The notes beneath the pieces are model-generated. The model was not told the origin of the DNA. It made no database searches and was given only the letters and a program-made list of their open reading frames with translations. DNA of 64,000 bases from Krasilnikoviella flava (GTDB lineage: Bacteria > Actinomycetota > Actinomycetes > Actinomycetales > Cellulomonadaceae). This document shows, in pieces, positions 54,637 through 62,264 of the stretch. The position numbers and the translations under genes are program-made. The stretch spans positions 186,001-250,000 of the forward strand of contig NZ_FUZQ01000006.1 in assembly GCF_900167525.1 (NCBI RefSeq), in the 5' to 3' direction. Every line of letters begins with the position of its first letter. Positions within the stretch are counted from its first letter, which is position 1.

Positions 54637-54674
54637 GACGACGGGGCGCCACCGCACGGTGGCGCCCCGTCGTC
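54637..54674. terminator. 17-bp hairpin between csbD and the aminotransferase gene
   Basis: Perfect arms 54637-54653 (GACGACGGGGCGCCACC) and 54658-54674 with a 4-base loop (GCAC), between convergent genes. The longest perfect stem seen among terminators here. Confidence 0.9.
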
Positions 54675-54701
54675 ATGTCCGGGCCTCGACGCCGGGCGCG
54701 G

Positions 54702-56141
54702 TCAGACGTCGTCGGGCAGGCAGCCGAACGCCTCGTCAGCGCCCAGCGCGGCGGTGGCGAGCAGCCCTTCGAGGCCCGAGCCCTCGGGCACGGGGCGCGG
54801 GTCGTCGACGACGACCCACAGGCCGTCGACCACGTCGTACCGCGCCTGCGGCCCCTCGATGACGAGCGACCGGACGGCGCCCACGAGGCGCTCGACCTCC
54901 TCCCCCGCGGTACCGAGGCCCACCGAGGCGCGCACCGCGCCGGCGTCGAACCCGAGCCGCCCCAGCAGCGGGTGCGCGCAGAACCGCCCGTCGCGCACGC
55001 CGATGCCGTGCTCGGCCGACAGGTACGCGGCGACCAGCCCCGGGTCGTAGCCGGAGACGGTGAACGTCACGACGCCGACCGGGTCGACGGCGTCGTCCCA
55101 GACGTGCACGACCTCCACCCGGTCCAGCGCGCCGAGGCCGTCCACGAGCCGGCGCCGCAGCGCGTCCTCGTGCTCGCCGGCGACCCGCGGGTCGAGGGCG
55201 GCGAGCTCGTCGCACGCGGCGGCGAGCGCCACCGCGCCGATCACGTTGGGCGACCCGGCCTCGTGCCGCGCCGGCCCCTCGTGCCAGTCGGTGCCCGCCG
55301 TGCGCACCCGGCGCACCGCACCGCCGCCGGCCAGGTACGGGGTGCCGCCGTCGAGCCAGTCGCGCCGCCCGACCAGGGCGCCGGCGCCGAACGGCGCGTA
55401 CGTCTTGTGCCCGGAGAACGCGACGTAGTCGACCCCGGTCTCCGCGAGGGAGAACCGGCGGTGCGGCACGAGCTGTGCGCCGTCGAGGACCACGCGCGCG
55501 CCCGCGCCGTGCGCCGCGGCGACGACGTCGGCCACCGGCAGAGCCTCGCCCGTGACGTTCGACGCGCCGGTGAGCGCGAGGAGCGCGTAGGGCCGGCCGG
55601 TGGCGACCCCCGCGGCGAGCTCCTCCGTGATCTCCGCGAGCGTCGCGGCGACCGAGGGGCCGCCGGTCACGACCGTGGCGTCCGTGGACCGCTGCCAGGG
55701 CAGAAGGTTGGCGTGGTGCTCGATGTCGAGCACGAGCACCCGCCCCGGCTCGCCCGTCACCGGGTCGGCGGGCACGCAGCCCGCGAGCAGGTTGAGCGAG
55801 TCCGTGGTGTTGCGCGTGACGATCGTCAGGTCGTCGTCCCGGGCGCCGACGAACGCGCCGATGGTGCGGCGTGCCGTCTCGTACAGGGCGGTCGAGACCT
55901 GCGACAGGTAGCCGGCGCCGCGGTGCACGCTGGCGTACAGCGGCAGCACGCGCGTGACGCGGTCGGCGACCGCCTCCAGGGCGGGGGCCGACGCCGCGAC
56001 GTCGAGGTTGGCGTACGGCACCTGGCGGCCGTCGACGAGGGGCACGAGCGTGTCGGCCCCGACGACGGGCAGCACGGGTGCGACGTCGTGCACCGGGGCG
56101 GCGACGGGCGCCGGGGCGGGCGCGGTGGTGAGCGTGGTCAT
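54702..56141 (-). CDS. Class-V (cysteine-desulfurase-like) aminotransferase
   Basis: 479 residues. The PLP lysine is Lys246 in YVAFSGHKTYAPFGAGALVG; Asp220 (VVLDGAQLVPH) and His143 (EHHANLLPW) are the expected cofactor contacts. The pattern matches the SufS/selenocysteine-lyase-like class-V family. An N-terminal Ala/Pro stretch precedes the fold. It is controlled by a SAM-IV riboswitch, so it probably belongs to sulfur or methionine metabolism; the exact reaction (desulfurase or C-S lyase) is inferred. Confidence 0.88.
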   Translation of the reverse strand: MTTLTTAPAPAPVAAPVHDVAPVLPVVGADTLVPLVDGRQVPYANLDVAASAPALEAVADRVTRVLPLYASVHRGAGYLSQVSTALYETARRTIGAFVGARDDDLTIVTRNTTDSLNLLAGCVPADPVTGEPGRVLVLDIEHHANLLPWQRSTDATVVTGGPSVAATLAEITEELAAGVATGRPYALLALTGASNVTGEALPVADVVAAAHGAGARVVLDGAQLVPHRRFSLAETGVDYVAFSGHKTYAPFGAGALVGRRDWLDGGTPYLAGGGAVRRVRTAGTDWHEGPARHEAGSPNVIGAVALAAACDELAALDPRVAGEHEDALRRRLVDGLGALDRVEVVHVWDDAVDPVGVVTFTVSGYDPGLVAAYLSAEHGIGVRDGRFCAHPLLGRLGFDAGAVRASVGLGTAGEEVERLVGAVRSLVIEGPQARYDVVDGLWVVVDDPRPVPEGSGLEGLLATAALGADEAFGCLPDDV

Positions 56142-56175
56142 GCGTGGTCCTCCTCGGTCGTGCCGGGGAGGTGGC

Positions 56176-56292
56176 TCCCCGCGCTTGCCCGCACGCCGGA
56201 CGGCGCGGGGCCAGGTCGTCACCCGGGGCACCCCGCCGCGAGAGGAGGGTTGCCGGCCAGCGAGCCGGGGCTTGACGCTGGCGCTCTTGACC
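56176..56292 (-). ncRNA. SAM-IV riboswitch
   Basis: On the minus strand the leader reads GGTCAAGAGCGCCAGCGTC, then CCCCGGCTCGCTGGCCGGC, AACCCTCC and GGGGTGCCCCGGGTGACGACC, then GGCAAGCGCGGGG. These blocks, in this order, are the conserved segments of the actinobacterial SAM-IV aptamer. The P1 pairing GGTC/GACC and the downstream GGCAAGCGCGGG (P5/pseudoknot part) are both present. It lies 35 bp before the aminotransferase ATG. A GGGGAG/CTCCCC stem follows the aptamer. Confidence 0.85.
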
Positions 56293-56400
56293 TGCCGCCC
56301 ATCGTGCGGTGACCGGCGCGCGTCGTCAAGCGCTGGGACGGCCTTCTCACGATGCGGGCACGGGGTGGCCCCGCGGGCCCGCGCCCGAGAGAGTCCGCGC

Positions 56401-56556
56401 ATGATCTCCGTCCGCCGCGCGACGACTCTCGACGTCGGCGCGATCCACCTCCAGCTCAGCATCGCGTGGGACAACACCCGGGCGCAGTCGCTCTACGAGG
56501 CCGAGGGGTTCGAGCGCGAGCGCGAGTTCGTCACGTACCGCCTCCCCCTCGGCTGA
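56401..56556 (+). pseudogene. GNAT acetyltransferase remnant with internal deletion
   Basis: 51 residues. The first 16 (MISVRRATTLDVGAIH) are a GNAT start and the last 30 (AWDNTRAQSLYEAEGFEREREFVTYRLPLG) are a GNAT end. The whole acetyl-CoA-binding centre, about 90 residues, is missing, but the reading frame is kept. It could still be translated as a short peptide; more likely it is a decaying gene. It lies directly upstream of the sigma-factor gene, 10 bp before its ATG, so its transcript might run into it. Confidence 0.75.
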
Positions 56557-56566
56557 GGGCTCGGCG

Positions 56567-57214
56567 ATGTCCAGGATCGGTGGTGGGGCCGACGGCCCGC
56601 TCGGCGCGGAGCTCGACGCCGCGCTGCGGTCCGGAGACCCGCACGCGTGCCGCCGCGCCGTGGCCGAGGCAGTGGCCACCGCCGGGCCGGACGACGTGCT
56701 CGACGTGCTCGGCAGGCACGCCGCCGCGGGCTCCGTGCTCGGCACCGAGCTGCTGGTCGAGCTGCTGGACGAGTCGGGCGTGGTGCGCCGGTTCGTGCGC
56801 GGGGCGCTCCTCGACGAGTCGGCGGTGGACGACGTCTGCCAGGACGTGCTGATCTCCGTCGCGGGCTCGCTGGGGTCGTTCGCCGGCGCCTCGAAGGTCA
56901 CCACCTGGGTGCACGGGATCGTGCGCCACCGGGTGGTCGACCACCTGCGCCGGCAGCGGGCCACGGCACCCCTGCCCGACGACGACGTCGCGCCCGGCGC
57001 GCGCATGAGCTCGCTCATCGCCACGCGGGCCACGGTGCGCGACGCCCTCGCGGCCCTCCCGGACCTCTACCGTGAGCCCGTGACGCTCCGAGACATCGAG
57101 GGCCTGCCGTACGCCGAGGTCGCCGACCGGCTGGGCCGCAGCCTGGGGACCGTGAAGTCCCAGGTGTCGCGCGGCCGGGCGCTGGTCGCCGCCGCGCTCG
57201 GGGGCGCGCTCTGA
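56567..57214 (+). CDS. ECF-like sigma-70 family factor coupled to a kinase
   Basis: 215 residues. Sigma region 2 is ESAVDDVCQDVLISVAGSLGSFAGASKVTTWVHGIVRHRVVDHLRRQR (about 80-130) and region 4 is RATVRDALAALPDLYREPVTLRDIEGLPYAEVADRLGRSLGTVKSQVSRGRALV (about 155-207). A 75-residue N-terminal extension rich in Ala and acidic residues is unusual. No anti-sigma gene is adjacent; instead the stop overlaps the start of a Ser/Thr kinase gene (TGATG). Kinase-linked ECF factors are known in other bacteria, so control by phosphorylation is plausible. Confidence 0.9.
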   Translation: MSRIGGGADGPLGAELDAALRSGDPHACRRAVAEAVATAGPDDVLDVLGRHAAAGSVLGTELLVELLDESGVVRRFVRGALLDESAVDDVCQDVLISVAGSLGSFAGASKVTTWVHGIVRHRVVDHLRRQRATAPLPDDDVAPGARMSSLIATRATVRDALAALPDLYREPVTLRDIEGLPYAEVADRLGRSLGTVKSQVSRGRALVAAALGGAL

Positions 57215-58452
57215 TGGCCGGCCGGGAGCTGATGGGACGGTACCGGGTCGGGGACGTCATCGGCGTCGGGTCGTTCGCCACCGTGCACCGCGCCGTCGAC
57301 GAGCGGCTCGACGACACCGTGGTCGTGAAGGTCCTCGCGGAGAACCACAGCCTCAACCCGGAGATCCGCGAGCGCTTCATCGCCGAGGGGCGGGCGCTGC
57401 GCCGGGTCGCGAGCCCGCACGTCGTCACCGTCTACGACATCGGCGAGAGCGACCGCCAGCAGCCGTACCTCGTGCTCGAGCACGCCGACCGCGGCACGCT
57501 CGCCGAGCGGGTGCGCGAGCTGCGGGCGGCCGGCTGGACCGCCGAGCGGGCGGACGTGCTCGCCGTGGCCCGCGGGCTCGCCGCGGCGGTCGAGGCGGTG
57601 CACGCCGCCCGCCTGGTGCACCGCGACCTCAGCCCCGGCAACGTGCTGCTGCGCACCGGCCCGGACGCGCCCGCCGCCGACCCCCTGCCCGGCGGCACCC
57701 TGCCCGATGACGCGCCGTCGGCCGTCGTGCGCCCCGACGAGCGGCTCGTCGTCGCCGACCTCGGCATGTGCAAGGACCTGGCCCTCAGCTCGGGGCTCAC
57801 CGTCGCTGGCGGCACCAGCGGCTTCCGGCCGCCCGAGCAGGACGGCCCGGGCACGGTCGACACCCGCGCGGACCTGTGGGCGATGTCCGCGCTGCTCGCC
57901 TGGCTCTCCGACGGCGCCGACCTGCCGCGGGCGCTGCCGCGGGCGCTGCGCCGCAGCCTCGCGGAGGCTCCGGCGAGGCGGCACCCCGACGTCGCCGCGT
58001 GGCTCGCGGACGTGGAGGCCGCGCTCGGCCCCGCGGACGAGGCGCCCGGCACGCCCGCCGGCCCGGCGGCCCCGCGGGCCGGACGACGGCGGCGCACGGC
58101 GACGGCGGCCGTCGTCGCCGTCGTGCTGGGTGCCGGGGTCGGCCTCGGCGCCGGGCTGGGCGCCGCCGCCTGGCTCGACGACCGGCCGCGTGCGAGCGCC
58201 GGCGCGGCCGGCGTCGCGATCTCCGGGCCCGCGTCCGCCGTCGTCGGGGAGCCCGTCACGCTCACGGCCCAGGTCACCGGCGCCGACCACTGGGTGTGGA
58301 CCCTGCCCACCGGGGCCTACACGGCCGACGACGGCTCGGTCGAGCTCACCGCGAGCACCCCCGGACGCGCCGAGGTGGTGCTCGAGGCACGAGCCCCCGA
58401 CGGGACGGCCCTCACGGCCGTGCACCGCCTCGACGTGATCGACCAGGGCTGA
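57214..58452 (+). CDS. Membrane Ser/Thr protein kinase with a PKD-like extracellular domain
   Basis: 412 residues. Kinase motifs: Gly loop DVIGVGSFATVHRAVD, Lys39 (VVVKVLAEN), catalytic HRDLSPGNVLL and DLG in place of DFG (VVADLGMCKDLA), then TSGFRPPEQ. One helix near 300-322 (from AVVAVVLGAGVGLGAGLG) leads to an outside domain of about 85 residues (AISGPASAVVGEPVTLTAQVTGADHWVWTLPTGAYTADDGSVELTASTPGRAEVVLEAR) with PKD/Ig-like character. It probably senses an envelope signal and phosphorylates the coupled sigma factor (inference). Confidence 0.9.
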   Translation: MAGRELMGRYRVGDVIGVGSFATVHRAVDERLDDTVVVKVLAENHSLNPEIRERFIAEGRALRRVASPHVVTVYDIGESDRQQPYLVLEHADRGTLAERVRELRAAGWTAERADVLAVARGLAAAVEAVHAARLVHRDLSPGNVLLRTGPDAPAADPLPGGTLPDDAPSAVVRPDERLVVADLGMCKDLALSSGLTVAGGTSGFRPPEQDGPGTVDTRADLWAMSALLAWLSDGADLPRALPRALRRSLAEAPARRHPDVAAWLADVEAALGPADEAPGTPAGPAAPRAGRRRRTATAAVVAVVLGAGVGLGAGLGAAAWLDDRPRASAGAAGVAISGPASAVVGEPVTLTAQVTGADHWVWTLPTGAYTADDGSVELTASTPGRAEVVLEARAPDGTALTAVHRLDVIDQG

Positions 58453-58527
58453 CACACCGGGCTGACACACCGCGCCGACACCGGGTGCCCGCGCGGCAGA
58501 GCACGTCGAAAAAGGTTTGGGCCGCCG

Positions 58528-58554
58528 TGCAACTCTTTCGCCGTCCCGCACGAC
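58528..58554 (+). promoter_or_regulatory. Candidate ECF-type promoter of the lipoprotein gene
   Basis: TGCAAC at 58528-58533 and CGAC at 58551-58554, 17 bp apart, resemble ECF-type -35 and -10 elements and lie 50 bp before the lipoprotein start. Weak: the spacing and sequence are only compatible, and no second copy was found. Confidence 0.3.
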
Positions 58555-58604
58555 TCACCCCTGTCAGACACCAGCAGCTCGACCCCTTCCGGTCAGGAGA
58601 GATC

Positions 58605-59240
58605 ATGCGACACCTGCCCCGCCGACTGGCACCGATCGCCGTCGTCGGCCTGCTCGCCCTCGGAGCCTGCTCGCCGGGCGGCACCGATGCCGAGTTCGAC
58701 GACGCCGGCTCGACCGCCGACGCCGCGCCGAAGTCCGACGACGCCGCCACTGACGACGCCACCGCGGCCGCCGACGACGGCGGCACCGACGCCTCAGAGG
58801 GCACCGCGGGAGTCGACTTCCCGGACCCGGAGGACGTGGTCGCGGACGCGACGTTCACGGTGCCGGGGACGGAGAAGGACGAGGTCCGCATCGGGGTCGA
58901 GTCGATCGTGGTGTCGGGCGGGACCATGGAGCTGCGCCTCGTCGTGACCCCCGAGTACGACGACGGCGGCAGGGCCGCGTCCGTCTACGACACGTTCGGC
59001 GAGCAGATGAGCGTCGCGCTGATCGACCGGGAGAACCTCAAGGAGTACCAGGTGCTCGAGGCGGACGGGGGCGGCCGGTGGTACCGGACCGACCCGGTGT
59101 ACGCCAAGGCACTGCCCGGCCAGTCCGTGGGCTACCAGTCGTTCTTCGCCGCGCCGGAGGACGACGTCACGACGGTCGACGTCAAGCTGACCGACTCGTG
59201 GCCGGTGTTCGAGGACGTCCCCCTGACCTTCGAGGACTGA
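58605..59240 (+). CDS. Asp/Ala-rich surface lipoprotein
   Basis: 211 residues. Signal MRHLPRRLAPIAVVGL and lipobox LALGAC with Cys22. A 50-residue acidic linker (DAEFDDAGSTADAAPKSDDAATDDATAAADDGG) spaces a folded beta-rich domain (ATFTVPGTEKDEVRIGVESIVVSGGTMELRLVVTPEYDDGGRAASVYDTFGEQMSVALIDRENLKEYQVL, ending in VDVKLTDSWPVFEDVPLTFED) from the membrane. It resembles DUF4352-like immunoglobulin-type domains. Its stop is one base before the GTG of the OmpA-like gene, so the two are probably co-translated. Confidence 0.8.
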   Translation: MRHLPRRLAPIAVVGLLALGACSPGGTDAEFDDAGSTADAAPKSDDAATDDATAAADDGGTDASEGTAGVDFPDPEDVVADATFTVPGTEKDEVRIGVESIVVSGGTMELRLVVTPEYDDGGRAASVYDTFGEQMSVALIDRENLKEYQVLEADGGGRWYRTDPVYAKALPGQSVGYQSFFAAPEDDVTTVDVKLTDSWPVFEDVPLTFED

Positions 59241-59241
59241 C

Positions 59242-59868
59242 GTGCGACGCCCACCTCTCGCGCGCCGGACGGCGCCGCTCGCGACGGTCCTGACCCTCGC
59301 GCTCACCACGGCCACCCTCGGCTCCGCAGCTTCCGCCACGTCCGCCACGTCCGCGGACTCCTACGACTGGCCGACCATCGACTCCCTCGACCTCGGCGAG
59401 CCCGCCCAGGAGCAGCGCGTGGCCTCCGTGACGGCCTATGTCGCCGACGGCTCCGTCACGCGGTACGTGGTCGAGGGCTCGGTCGACCCGGTCGACGACA
59501 CCACGACGGACGGCGGCGAGACCGTCGTGACCCTCTCGTCCGACATCCTCTTCGACTCGAGCGACGCCTCGCTGTCGAAGGCCGCCAAGGCCAAGATCGC
59601 CTCCCTCGTCGAGGACGCGCCGGAGGGCGCCGCCGTGACGATCGACGGCCACACCGACACGGTCGACACCGACGCGTTCAACCAGGACCTGTCCGAACGA
59701 CGGGCGAAGGCCGTGGCCGGTGCCGTCGGCGACGCCCGCGGCGACCTGAAGCTCGACGTGCACGGGTACGGCGAGACGCAGCTCAAGGAGCCCGAGACGG
59801 GCGACGGCGAGGCCGTGGCCCATGCGCGCGCGGAGAACCGTCGCGTCGAGATCCGCTACGGCAGCTGA
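59242..59868 (+). CDS. OmpA-family peptidoglycan-binding protein
   Basis: 208 residues from a GTG. Signal peptide 1-36. The C-terminal OmpA domain is VVTLSSDILFDSSDASLSKAAKAKIASLVEDAPEGAAVTIDGHTDTVDTDAFNQDLSERRAKAVAGAVGDARGDLKLDVHGYGETQ...ENRRVEIRYGS; the DGHTDxxxxxxxNxxLSxxRA signature binds peptidoglycan. A short N-terminal region has no recognised domain. It completes the sigma-kinase-lipoprotein-OmpA set. Confidence 0.9.
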   Translation: MRRPPLARRTAPLATVLTLALTTATLGSAASATSATSADSYDWPTIDSLDLGEPAQEQRVASVTAYVADGSVTRYVVEGSVDPVDDTTTDGGETVVTLSSDILFDSSDASLSKAAKAKIASLVEDAPEGAAVTIDGHTDTVDTDAFNQDLSERRAKAVAGAVGDARGDLKLDVHGYGETQLKEPETGDGEAVAHARAENRRVEIRYGS

Positions 59869-59989
59869 CCGTCATTCTCATGCCGGAAGCTTGACCGAGG
59901 CTTTACCCGGCGCGCCGAACGCCCGCTTCGTGGCGCGCACCGTTCACGTCGCGAGACGGGGTGACCAGCAGGCGGACGGCGGGCGTACG

Positions 59990-60116
59990 ATCGCCACGAC
60001 CATCCCGAGCGGCCGAGTGACGTGGCACGTCGACGCCGCAGCAACCCGCGGGCCGGTCGTCGCCTATGGCGACGGGCGGTCCGGACGAGGGTGCTACCGC
60101 CACGACCGATGGGAGG
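59990..60116 (+). ncRNA. S-box (SAM-I) riboswitch
   Basis: Conserved core pieces in order: CGAGCGGCCGAGTGACGTGG, GACGCCGCAGCAACC, a P3 stem GTCGCC/GGCGAC (60058-60074) and GGGTGCTACCGCC. GCGGC pairs with GCCGC to form P2. The outer helix P1 joins CCATC (60000-60004) to GATGG (60108-60112). GATGG runs into the GGGAGG ribosome site (60111-60116) of the rhodanese gene, so SAM-dependent P1 formation should hide the site. Confidence 0.8.
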
Positions 60117-60122
60117 ACTGCC

Positions 60123-60608
60123 ATGAGCACCCAGATCGATCCCCGCCCCGCCGAGGGCTACGCCGGCGACCTCACCCCGCAGCAGGCGTGGGACCTGCTC
60201 GCCACCGACAGCGACGCCGTCCTGGTGGACGTGCGCACCGAGGGCGAGTGGCGCGCGATCGGCGTCCCGGACACCACGACGGCCGGCAGGCCGCCGCTCT
60301 TCGTGGAGTGGGTGCAGGCGGGCGGGCGCCCGAACGCCGGTTTCCTCGCGGAGCTCGCCGCCGCCGGCGTGACCGCCGAGCGCCCGATCGTCTTCCTGTG
60401 CCGCTCCGGCCAGCGCTCCATCGGCGCGGCCCGCCTCGCGACGTCGTCCGGCCTGGGCCCGGCGTACAACGTGCTCGAGGGCTTCGAGGGCGGCCCCGGC
60501 TTCGACGGCATCCGCGACCGGGAGGGCTGGAAGGTGCGCGGCCTGCCGTGGGGCGCCTACGACGACGCCGCGGCCGCCGGGAGCACCGCGACGGAGACCC
60601 GCGCATGA
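60123..60608 (+). CDS. Rhodanese-like sulfurtransferase
   Basis: 161 residues. Strand DAVLVDVRTEGEWRAIGVPD and the active-site loop CRSGQRS (Cys93) are complete. Transfers sulfane sulfur, perhaps to or from the MetZ reaction. Its stop overlaps the metZ start (ATGA), and both are under the S-box riboswitch. A C-terminal Ala/Asp/Thr tail (AYDDAAAAGSTATETRA) is unstructured. The same rhodanese-metZ pairing is common in actinobacteria. Confidence 0.92.
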   Translation: MSTQIDPRPAEGYAGDLTPQQAWDLLATDSDAVLVDVRTEGEWRAIGVPDTTTAGRPPLFVEWVQAGGRPNAGFLAELAAAGVTAERPIVFLCRSGQRSIGAARLATSSGLGPAYNVLEGFEGGPGFDGIRDREGWKVRGLPWGAYDDAAAAGSTATETRA

Positions 60609-61888
60609 ACGCCGCGCGCCCGCAGCAGGACATCCCCACCGGCCCGGCCGCGGACGAGGTCACGTACGGCGGGTCCGGCCGCGGGCCTCTGCCCGCCACC
60701 GCACGCCCGGCCACGCTCGCCGTCCGCGGCGGGCACCGCCGCTCGGAGTACCAGGAGACGTCCGAGGCGCTGTTCCTCACGCAGGGCTACGTCTACGACA
60801 CCGCCGCCGACGCCGAGGCGTCGTTCAGCGGCGACCTGTCGCGGTTCGTCTACTCCCGCTACGGCAACCCGACCGTGCACACGTTCGAGGAGCGGCTGCG
60901 GCTGCTCGAGGGCGCCGAGGCCTGCTACGCGACGGCGTCCGGCATGTCGGCCGTCTTCACGACGCTCGCCGCGCTGGTCTCCAGCGGCTCGCGCATCGTC
61001 AGCGCGCGGGCCCTCTTCGGCTCCACCAACGTCATCTACGAGGAGATCTTCGCCAAGTGGGGCGTGCGGGTCGACTACGTGGACGGGCACGTGCTCTCCC
61101 AGTGGGAGGAGGCGCTCGCGACGCCGACCGACGTCGTCTTCTTCGAGTCGCCGTCCAACCCGATGCAGGACCTCGTGGACGTGCGGCGCGTCGCCGAGCT
61201 GGCGCACGCCGCCGGCGCGCAGGTCGTGGTGGACAACGTCTTCGCCACGCCGATCCTGCAGCAGCCGCTGACGCTGGGCGCCGACATCGTGGTGTACTCC
61301 GCGACCAAGCACATCGACGGCCAGGGCCGCGTGCTCGGCGGCGCCATCCTGGGCCCGAAGGAGTTCCTCGAGGGCCCCGTGCAGACGTTCATCCGCAACA
61401 CCGGGCCGTCGCTCAGCCCGTTCAACGCGTGGGTGCTCGCCAAGGGTCTGGAGACGCTCGACCTGCGGGTGCGCGCCCAGAACGCCGCGGCCCTGGAGAT
61501 CGCGACCGCCCTCGAGGGCTTCCCCGAGATCGCGGCCGTGCGCTACCCGTACCTGCCCTCGCACCCGCAGCACGAGCTGGCGAGGTCGCAGCAGTCCGGC
61601 GGCGGCACGGTCGTGACCTTCGACCTGGCGGTCCCGGAGGGGACGGAGCCGGAGGCGGCCAAGAAGCGGACGTTCGCGTTCCTCGACGCCCTGCAGATCG
61701 TGGACATCTCCAACAACCTCGGCGACGCGAAGTCGATCATCACGCACCCCGCCACGACGACCCACCGCAAGCTCGGCCCCGAGGGCCGCGCCAAGGTGGG
61801 CATCGCCGAGACCACGGTGCGCCTGTCGATCGGGCTCGAGGACCCGCGGGACATCGTCGAGGACGTCGAGCAGGCGCTGCAGGCCTGA
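60605..61888 (+). CDS. metZ: O-succinylhomoserine sulfhydrylase
   Basis: 427 residues of the Cys/Met PLP family. PLP lysine Lys235 in VVYSATKHIDGQGRVLGG. Other blocks: SRYGNPTVHTFEERLRLLEGAEACYATASGMSAVFTTLAALV and RNTGPSLSPFNAWVLAKGLETLDLRV (typical of MetZ). Forms homocysteine from an O-acylhomoserine and sulfide in methionine synthesis. MetZ rather than MetY is preferred for the HIDGQGRVLGG block and the rhodanese partner; the two are not always separable. Confidence 0.9.
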   Translation: MNAARPQQDIPTGPAADEVTYGGSGRGPLPATARPATLAVRGGHRRSEYQETSEALFLTQGYVYDTAADAEASFSGDLSRFVYSRYGNPTVHTFEERLRLLEGAEACYATASGMSAVFTTLAALVSSGSRIVSARALFGSTNVIYEEIFAKWGVRVDYVDGHVLSQWEEALATPTDVVFFESPSNPMQDLVDVRRVAELAHAAGAQVVVDNVFATPILQQPLTLGADIVVYSATKHIDGQGRVLGGAILGPKEFLEGPVQTFIRNTGPSLSPFNAWVLAKGLETLDLRVRAQNAAALEIATALEGFPEIAAVRYPYLPSHPQHELARSQQSGGGTVVTFDLAVPEGTEPEAAKKRTFAFLDALQIVDISNNLGDAKSIITHPATTTHRKLGPEGRAKVGIAETTVRLSIGLEDPRDIVEDVEQALQA

Positions 61889-61894
61889 CCGCCG

Positions 61895-62180
61895 TCACCC
61901 GTCGAGGGTGTCGAGCGAGAGCCGGAAGAGGGACAGCCGGCGGCCGTCGGCGCACGTCACCTCGCCCGCCGGCCGCCGCCAGGCGACCGTCGAGCTCCAC
62001 GGCGTTGGCGAGCTCCCCGGGCTCCAGGCCGGCGTGCACCCGCCGTCCCCGCTCGATCCATCGCGCGGTGCTTTCGGGCGTCGACGCCGTCCCCTCCGTG
62101 AGCCACCGGACCGTCTGCTCGTCCTCGCCTGCGTTGTGCGCCTCCACGTCGGCGTCCGTGAACCGCCGCAACCCGATCAT
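61895..62180 (-). pseudogene. GNAT acetyltransferase remnant with deletion and frameshift
   Basis: Starts at the ATG 62180 with a normal GNAT beginning (MIGLRRFTDADVEAHNAGED..., then STPESTARWIERG). After about 70 codons the reading frame is lost, and in another frame the C-terminal end AGEVTCADGRRLSLFRLSL is found, closed by TGA at 61897-61895. The acetyl-CoA-binding core is missing. This is the only gene-like material in the 376-bp gap between metZ and the methyltransferase gene; the rest shows nothing. Confidence 0.65.
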
Positions 62181-62264
62181 GACGGCCAGCATGACCGGTC
62201 GGGGTGCACGCGTCACCGGGAACTGCCTGGTGCCCGCCGGGTCACGTCGGCCTACGGTCGGTGG

